From NCBI GenBank assembly GCA_021295675.1, contig JAGWBY010000105.1, positions 1 to 9,630 on the forward strand: a stretch of DNA of 9,630 bases, given 5' to 3'. The DNA is from Candidatus Latescibacterota bacterium. GTDB taxonomy: Bacteria; Latescibacterota; UBA2968; UBA8231. Both the position numbers and the translations under genes were made by a program. Shown here in pieces: positions 6,127 through 9,630 of this stretch. Each line of letters starts with the position of its first letter. The stretch's first letter is position 1. Under the pieces are notes generated by a model, which did no database searches, had not been told where the DNA came from, and saw only the letters and a list, made by a program, of their open reading frames with translations.

Positions 6127-6986
6127 CTACGCCGGCATCTCTCGCCGAGTGTGCGCTCGCCCCACTCGGGCCGTTTCCTCATTTCCCCCAGAGAAAACGC
6201 GCGCCCCAGCGTCAATTTTCTCCGCAACCGTTTCGGGTGTGGACCCGCCCAAAAAGGCCACGCCGTTTTGCCGACACGCCGCTTTGACCCGCTCGTGCGT
6301 CTCCTGCATCTCTTCGGATACCCCAGCGAAATGCTCAAGTCGCCTGGGCCCATTTCGGCAAAACCGATCCCCGGTACGGACAGGATTTCCTCAATGTGAG
6401 GCAGGGCGGCCACCGACTCGATTTTCAGCCCTAACAGCAACTCGCCTTCCGGGTTGAGCGGCCAAGGATCGGCCTTGGTTAGATACTCGTCGCGACTCGC
6501 GCCCCACACGCCTGCACATACGCCCTCTGAACCGACGCCGCGCGTGCCCCGGCCCAAGTCCGCGCCGACGCCGATGGTATTGATCGGATAGCGGCACGAC
6601 TCGACAAAGGCTCGGACGGCCGCGGCCGATTCGGCTTGACACAGCAAAATGCCGTGCGCGCCCCGGCCCAAGATCTGCCGAAACTGCCAAGCGTTGTAGC
6701 GCACAATCTCCTCGGACCGCCCCTCGACCGGGGCCTCGACGATGATCGCCGGCGTCCGGTGCCCGCTGCGGGTCGGCCCGCCGGCGATTAAGCCGCGCAA
6801 GTACTCGTCTAGTCCGGCCATGTCGAACGAACCGTGTTCCATGCCGACGTTGATGTAGTCGGCCCAAGTTGCGACGTCCTCTTTGCCCTGCTCGTAGGTC
6901 AGCACGTGTCCGGCGTGGGCTCCCGTGTAGTAGATGGGCTGATCCTCGGCGAGGAGTTCGACGGCGCGGTTGATTTTCTTACTCAT
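6127..6986 (-). pseudogene. HpcH/HpaI-family aldolase, broken by a one-base frameshift
   Basis: A class II (metal-dependent) aldolase-type TIM barrel of the HpcH/HpaI group, which cleaves 2-keto-3-deoxy acids to pyruvate or a related keto acid plus an aldehyde. The first frame runs from ATG 6986 (AAGGAG upstream) and reads well to GDLSISLGYP near residue 224. His51 (MEHGSFD), metal-ligand candidates Glu190 (KIES) and Asp216 (GPGD), and RGAHGILL at about 108-115 are all present. Near 6315 the sensible sequence moves to another frame, EEMQETHERVKAACRQNG, and continues to TAG 6129-6127. Restoring one G (CCG GAA instead of CCGAA) gives a complete protein of about 286 residues. As written, translation runs into unrelated sequence and then in frame into the dehydratase. 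It is either a real inactivation or a sequence error; the rest of the gene looks well preserved, which favours a recent event or an error. Confidence 0.85.
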
Positions 6987-7010
6987 TGAATCGCTCCTTA
7001 AAGGTGTGTT

Positions 7011-7847
7011 TTAATTCCACGAATCCGCTCCCAAGAGCTTCCGCCCGAGAGCAGTCAATTCAGCCGGCTGCTGATGCTGGTGTTCCCAATCCCGCGCATC
7101 GCCGGGCCAGCCAGACGTCGGCCGCCGCTCCTGCCAAGCCGTGATTCGCTGGCGCGCGGCTTCTCCGTTCGCAGGTGCTGGCGACATGGTGATATATTGC
7201 GCCAATCGCGGCCGGTCAGACCGATTGTGGCCGTTGCCGTGGGCCAACAACCGATGCCAGATCAGCAAGTCCCCGGCTTGGCCCGCAATCGACTTGACCG
7301 TGCGCGTATCGCGATCCGCCGGCTGGGTCTTGACCCATTCGTCAAACAGCCGGTGAAAGCCGGGTACGCACTGGAAGCCGCCTTGGTCCTCCGCCGTATC
7401 CGTCAAATACAGCACCCCTTGCACCCCAAAGGACACCGGCTGCTGTGTCGTATCGACGTCCCAGTGAATCATCCCCTTGTTGCACCATTCGGGCCGATCC
7501 TCGCGCGCCGGCGGTTTCATATTGGCCCGATCTAGCGAAACCCACAGCTTTTCGTCGTCCCAAATCTCGGCAAAAGCCTGATGCACCTTGGGGTACTGCC
7601 GATTGTCCCACAGGGCTTGGTGCTGGTAGATTTCGACCATGCCCGCCGCTGATATCGGCGAGCACAGATTGTCGCGGGTATAGGGCTGGTACTTGTACCA
7701 ATCCTCTTCGCATTCTGGGTCCATTTCCAAGAATTCCCAGATCGCCGCCACCATCGCGTCCAAGTTTTCTTGGGGTACGGCGTTGCGGACGATCACATAG
7801 CCGTTCTCTTCCCAGAAGACCCGATCTTCTTTGCTCAATACTGGCAT
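7011..7847 (-). CDS. PhyH-family Fe(II)/2-oxoglutarate oxygenase
   Basis: A complete 278-residue phytanoyl-CoA dioxygenase-like protein. The N-terminus has the family's usual opening (EDRVFWEENGYVIVRNAVP, residues 7-25). Iron ligands are His128-x-Asp130 (MIHWDVD) and distal His203 (LLAHGNGHNRS), with Arg212/Arg214 as candidate 2-oxoglutarate ligands. GGFQCVPGFHRLFDEW (157-171) is the conserved strand and loop after the HxD region. The start is ATG 7847, with GGAGGAG seven bases upstream. It lies 20 bp after the UxuA-like gene and 24 bp before the aldolase, so all three are probably co-transcribed. The bacterial family acts on many small molecules, and lipid-like phytanoyl-CoA is unlikely to be the substrate here (inference). 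It is clearly distinct in sequence from the other two oxygenases in the window. Confidence 0.93.
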   Translation of the reverse strand: MPVLSKEDRVFWEENGYVIVRNAVPQENLDAMVAAIWEFLEMDPECEEDWYKYQPYTRDNLCSPISAAGMVEIYQHQALWDNRQYPKVHQAFAEIWDDEKLWVSLDRANMKPPAREDRPEWCNKGMIHWDVDTTQQPVSFGVQGVLYLTDTAEDQGGFQCVPGFHRLFDEWVKTQPADRDTRTVKSIAGQAGDLLIWHRLLAHGNGHNRSDRPRLAQYITMSPAPANGEAARQRITAWQERRPTSGWPGDARDWEHQHQQPAELTALGRKLLGADSWN

Positions 7848-7867
7848 ATTCTCTCCTCCAAGTCAGC

Positions 7868-8881
7868 TTATCCGTACACCATCTGTATCAACGCCCGAAT
7901 ATACCCAATCGCATACGCCTTCCCATACAACGACCCGTACCCATGCGCAAAAGACGGCGTGTGGTCCATCATATACGGCCCATTGAACCCATTGTCGCGA
8001 TATACTTCCATCGCTCGCCGCATATCCACTTCTCCCTCGTCCAAGAACACTTCGGTAAATCGCAGCAACTGCCCGCGCACATTGCGGAAATGCACCCACG
8101 CGATCTTGTCCTTTGCAGCCATCTCGGCGATCGCATCGTAGATCCTCTCTGGACCCAGCAACTCAGTCATACACCCCTGGCAAAAGAGCATGCAATTGCT
8201 GTCGCTCGGCGCGATCTCGAAGAAGATCTTGCGGAACTGCTCTAGGGTCGAACAAATCTGCGCCACGCCCCCTAGCGGCTCGGGAATCGGCGGGTCGTCC
8301 GGGTGCAGGGCCATCCGCACGCCCGCCTTTTCGGCTGCGGGGATCGCCGCCGCCAAGAATCGCTCCATCCGCGCCCACATCTGCGCCTCATCTACCGGGG
8401 GCTCATGCGGTTCGGGCCGGTTTTTAGCAAAAACTGCGTAGTCGAACGTACTGTATCGCACACCGCCCCTACCCGTATCCGCAGGGGTGCGAAAGTTACC
8501 CATGGGTTTGAAGTTCCAGCCCACGCAGGGGATGCCAGCTTGGCCCACGCTCTCCAGCATCTTGCACCAGTGGCCGATCTTCTCGTCCATGTCCTCCTCG
8601 GCCAAAGTGATCTCCTCCCAAGCGGGCATGAAGATATTGTTCAGCTTCATACCGTGCGCCTCGACCTTTTCCCGCGCCTGTGCCAACGCGTCGGTGCAGT
8701 CCTTGCCGGCCTTTAAATCCTGTGCCAGCGACGTATTCGCCGAGCCGGTACCGCCCCGCCGCCCGGCAGTGGGTGCGCCCCCGCGCAACTCCAGATGGAT
8801 CGAGTCCACTCCGATCGCGCGAAAGAAGCTCAGATGCTCGTCGTCGAGTTCGCCGATGGAAATCTGGTCTTGGATATACAT
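7868..8881 (-). CDS. Mannonate dehydratase (UxuA)-like TIM-barrel protein
   Basis: A 337-residue protein related to D-mannonate dehydratase UxuA and the xylose-isomerase-like TIM barrels; UxuA converts mannonate to 2-keto-3-deoxygluconate using Mn2+/Fe2+. UxuA-type signatures are in order: MALHPDDPP (residues 190-198), CQG with Cys234, VHFRNVRG with His264 (263-270), and MMDHTP with Asp306. Together these supply the expected Cys/His/Asp metal site. It is somewhat shorter than E. coli UxuA (about 394 residues, from memory), and the N-terminal third is divergent, with a glycine-rich loop at about 34-48. It may therefore use a different sugar acid or act as an epimerase or isomerase. The start is ATG 8881 with AAGGAAAG just upstream. 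It sits 20 bp before the second PhyH gene and 60 bp after the right-edge one, in the same orientation. Confidence 0.87.
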   Translation of the reverse strand: MYIQDQISIGELDDEHLSFFRAIGVDSIHLELRGGAPTAGRRGGTGSANTSLAQDLKAGKDCTDALAQAREKVEAHGMKLNNIFMPAWEEITLAEEDMDEKIGHWCKMLESVGQAGIPCVGWNFKPMGNFRTPADTGRGGVRYSTFDYAVFAKNRPEPHEPPVDEAQMWARMERFLAAAIPAAEKAGVRMALHPDDPPIPEPLGGVAQICSTLEQFRKIFFEIAPSDSNCMLFCQGCMTELLGPERIYDAIAEMAAKDKIAWVHFRNVRGQLLRFTEVFLDEGEVDMRRAMEVYRDNGFNGPYMMDHTPSFAHGYGSLYGKAYAIGYIRALIQMVYG

Positions 8882-8941
8882 CAGTCGCTTTCCTTTTTGA
8901 CTACAACCCTCCGCGTCAATACCTCGCCCAGCGCGAGTTTA

Positions 8942-9630
8942 TCATCCGGCGACCGGCCGATCCCGCAGGTTCTGGCCGCCGTAGCGGAAGCCCGGCACGT
9001 TATCGGCGCAATACGTGCCGCGAAAGAGGGTCTGCCGCATCGGCGGCATCTGCTCGATGAGTTCGGCCGGCGGCGACCACGGGCTCCAGCGCGAGCCAAC
9101 GCTATTGTAGAGGTTGAAGATGCCCACCCGCTCGTTGTCGGCATTGGTCCACGGTGAGGTACTGTGCGCCAACGCCTCGGTGAAAAACAACACCGACCCA
9201 GCCGGGCACTCGTATGTTTCCCACACCGCCGAATTCGGGTCCTGAATGGCCGCGGGCGAGGGGTATGCGGCCTTGTGGCTTCCCGTGGCTAAGAGCGTGC
9301 CGCCCTGCCGCATCTTGACCGGAGCCAGTTCCCACACCACCCGCGTCAGCCCGCTAAAGGATTTGCCGGGAATGCTCTGGTAGTGGTGCGAATCCACGGC
9401 AAAGCGAAAGAAACCGCTGCCGTTGTGCGGCTTGAAAACGCCCTCTCGCTCGGGAGTCGCCGCTGGATTGCGCAAGCCGCTGCCCTCCATCCGAAACCCG
9501 TAGCACTCGGCGCTCGACAGCCCTGGGAACGCCAGGAACTCGTTGAGGAAACCCACTACAACCGGATGATCGGTCAGCTTCTCCAGCGGCCCGGCGACAA
9601 AAGAACGCTCGTGTTCCGGCAGCGACTCTG
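8942..9630 (-). CDS. PhyH-like oxygenase, N-terminus cut by right edge
   Basis: The last 228 residues of a phytanoyl-CoA dioxygenase-like protein; the frame stays open to the window edge, so the true start lies outside. It includes KPHNGSGFF (visible residues 66-74), GGTLLATGSHKAAYPSP (109-125, the conserved GG-x-GSHK strand), AGSVLFFTEALAHSTSPW (143-160) with distal His155, and NERVGIFNLY (165-174) with Arg167 as candidate 2-oxoglutarate ligand. The usual HxD is not obvious. Where relatives I remember have a His in an xHNGL-like stretch, this protein reads SFSGL (Phe91), so iron binding is uncertain. The GTG at 9556 is an internal codon, not a start, because a plausible protein continues upstream (PEHERSFVAGPLEKLTDHP). 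It ends 60 bp before the UxuA-like gene and is the first visible gene of the minus-strand block. Confidence 0.85.
   Translation of the reverse strand, partial: ESLPEHERSFVAGPLEKLTDHPVVVGFLNEFLAFPGLSSAECYGFRMEGSGLRNPAATPEREGVFKPHNGSGFFRFAVDSHHYQSIPGKSFSGLTRVVWELAPVKMRQGGTLLATGSHKAAYPSPAAIQDPNSAVWETYECPAGSVLFFTEALAHSTSPWTNADNERVGIFNLYNSVGSRWSPWSPPAELIEQMPPMRQTLFRGTYCADNVPGFRYGGQNLRDRPVAG

Noticed and set aside
4314..6986. A single 890-residue bifunctional aldolase-dehydratase protein
   Set aside because: The middle section is non-protein-like, the aldolase C-terminus exists in another frame, and the dehydratase has its own ATG with AAGGAG. It is best explained by a frameshift.
7445..8245. 266-residue plus-strand open frame across the PhyH/UxuA-like junction
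   Set aside because: It is antisense to two confidently recognised genes and their ribosome sites, and its sequence is Pro/Arg/Ser-rich with no recognisable domain.
8926..8940. Short inverted repeat (CTCGC/GCGAG) upstream of the UxuA-like gene
   Set aside because: Only a five-base stem without a T run; common by chance at this GC content.
9554..9556. GTG as the start of the right-edge PhyH-like gene
   Set aside because: The same frame continues upstream to the window edge with plausible protein sequence, so this GTG is an internal valine.
1..9630. CRISPR arrays, tRNA or rRNA genes, integrases and transposases
   Set aside because: No regularly spaced repeats, no tRNA-like cloverleaf noticed by eye, and no recombinase motifs in any plausible frame.

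Overview
The window is a piece of a GC-rich bacterial chromosome, roughly 60% GC by eye. It is packed with carbohydrate-acid catabolism genes and with phytanoyl-CoA dioxygenase (PhyH)-like Fe(II)/2-oxoglutarate oxygenases. The mix of several PhyH paralogues, enolase-superfamily and IlvD/EDD sugar-acid dehydratases, a UxuA-like TIM barrel, SMP-30/Vgb-like propellers and dispersed palindromic repeats resembles uncultured marine or sponge-associated lineages (Latescibacterota, Poribacteria, Entotheonella-like). That placement is inference from gene style only; the window holds no rRNA or other phylogenetic marker.

Layout. (1) 1-513, minus: 5' part of an aldo/keto reductase that runs off the left edge. 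(2) 653-4313, plus: a small unknown protein translationally coupled to a PhyH oxygenase with a frameshifted C-terminus; a five-repeat beta-propeller; a palindromic repeat element; an enolase-superfamily sugar-acid dehydratase; an orphan ribbon-helix-helix (VapB-type) antitoxin; and a RidA-family protein that overlaps the antitoxin and lacks the canonical arginine. (3) 9630-4314, minus, read right to left: a PhyH oxygenase cut by the right edge, a UxuA-like mannonate dehydratase-family protein, a second complete PhyH oxygenase, an HpcH/HpaI-type aldolase broken by a one-base frameshift, a hairpin, and an IlvD/EDD-family dehydratase. The two gene blocks converge at 4313/4314 with no base between their stop codons.

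How the genes may work together (inference). Three structurally unrelated acid-sugar dehydratase families (enolase superfamily, IlvD/EDD, UxuA-like) lie with one class II 2-keto-3-deoxy-acid aldolase-type gene and an aldo/keto reductase. No sugar-acid kinase is visible. This suggests a non-phosphorylating route in which aldonic or uronic acids are dehydrated to 2-keto-3-deoxy acids and cleaved by a retro-aldol step. The PhyH oxygenases and the propeller could act on substituted sugars or other substrates upstream, but no substrate can be read from the sequence.

Two reading-frame breaks (near 1601 and 6315) are each repaired by restoring one base in a short homopolymer, so assembly or sequencing error must be weighed against real decay. 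I found no convincing wholly new defence or mobile system. The most unusual local features are the antitoxin whose toxin position is occupied by a RidA-family gene, and the insertion-like palindromic element flanked by near-identical 11-bp direct repeats.
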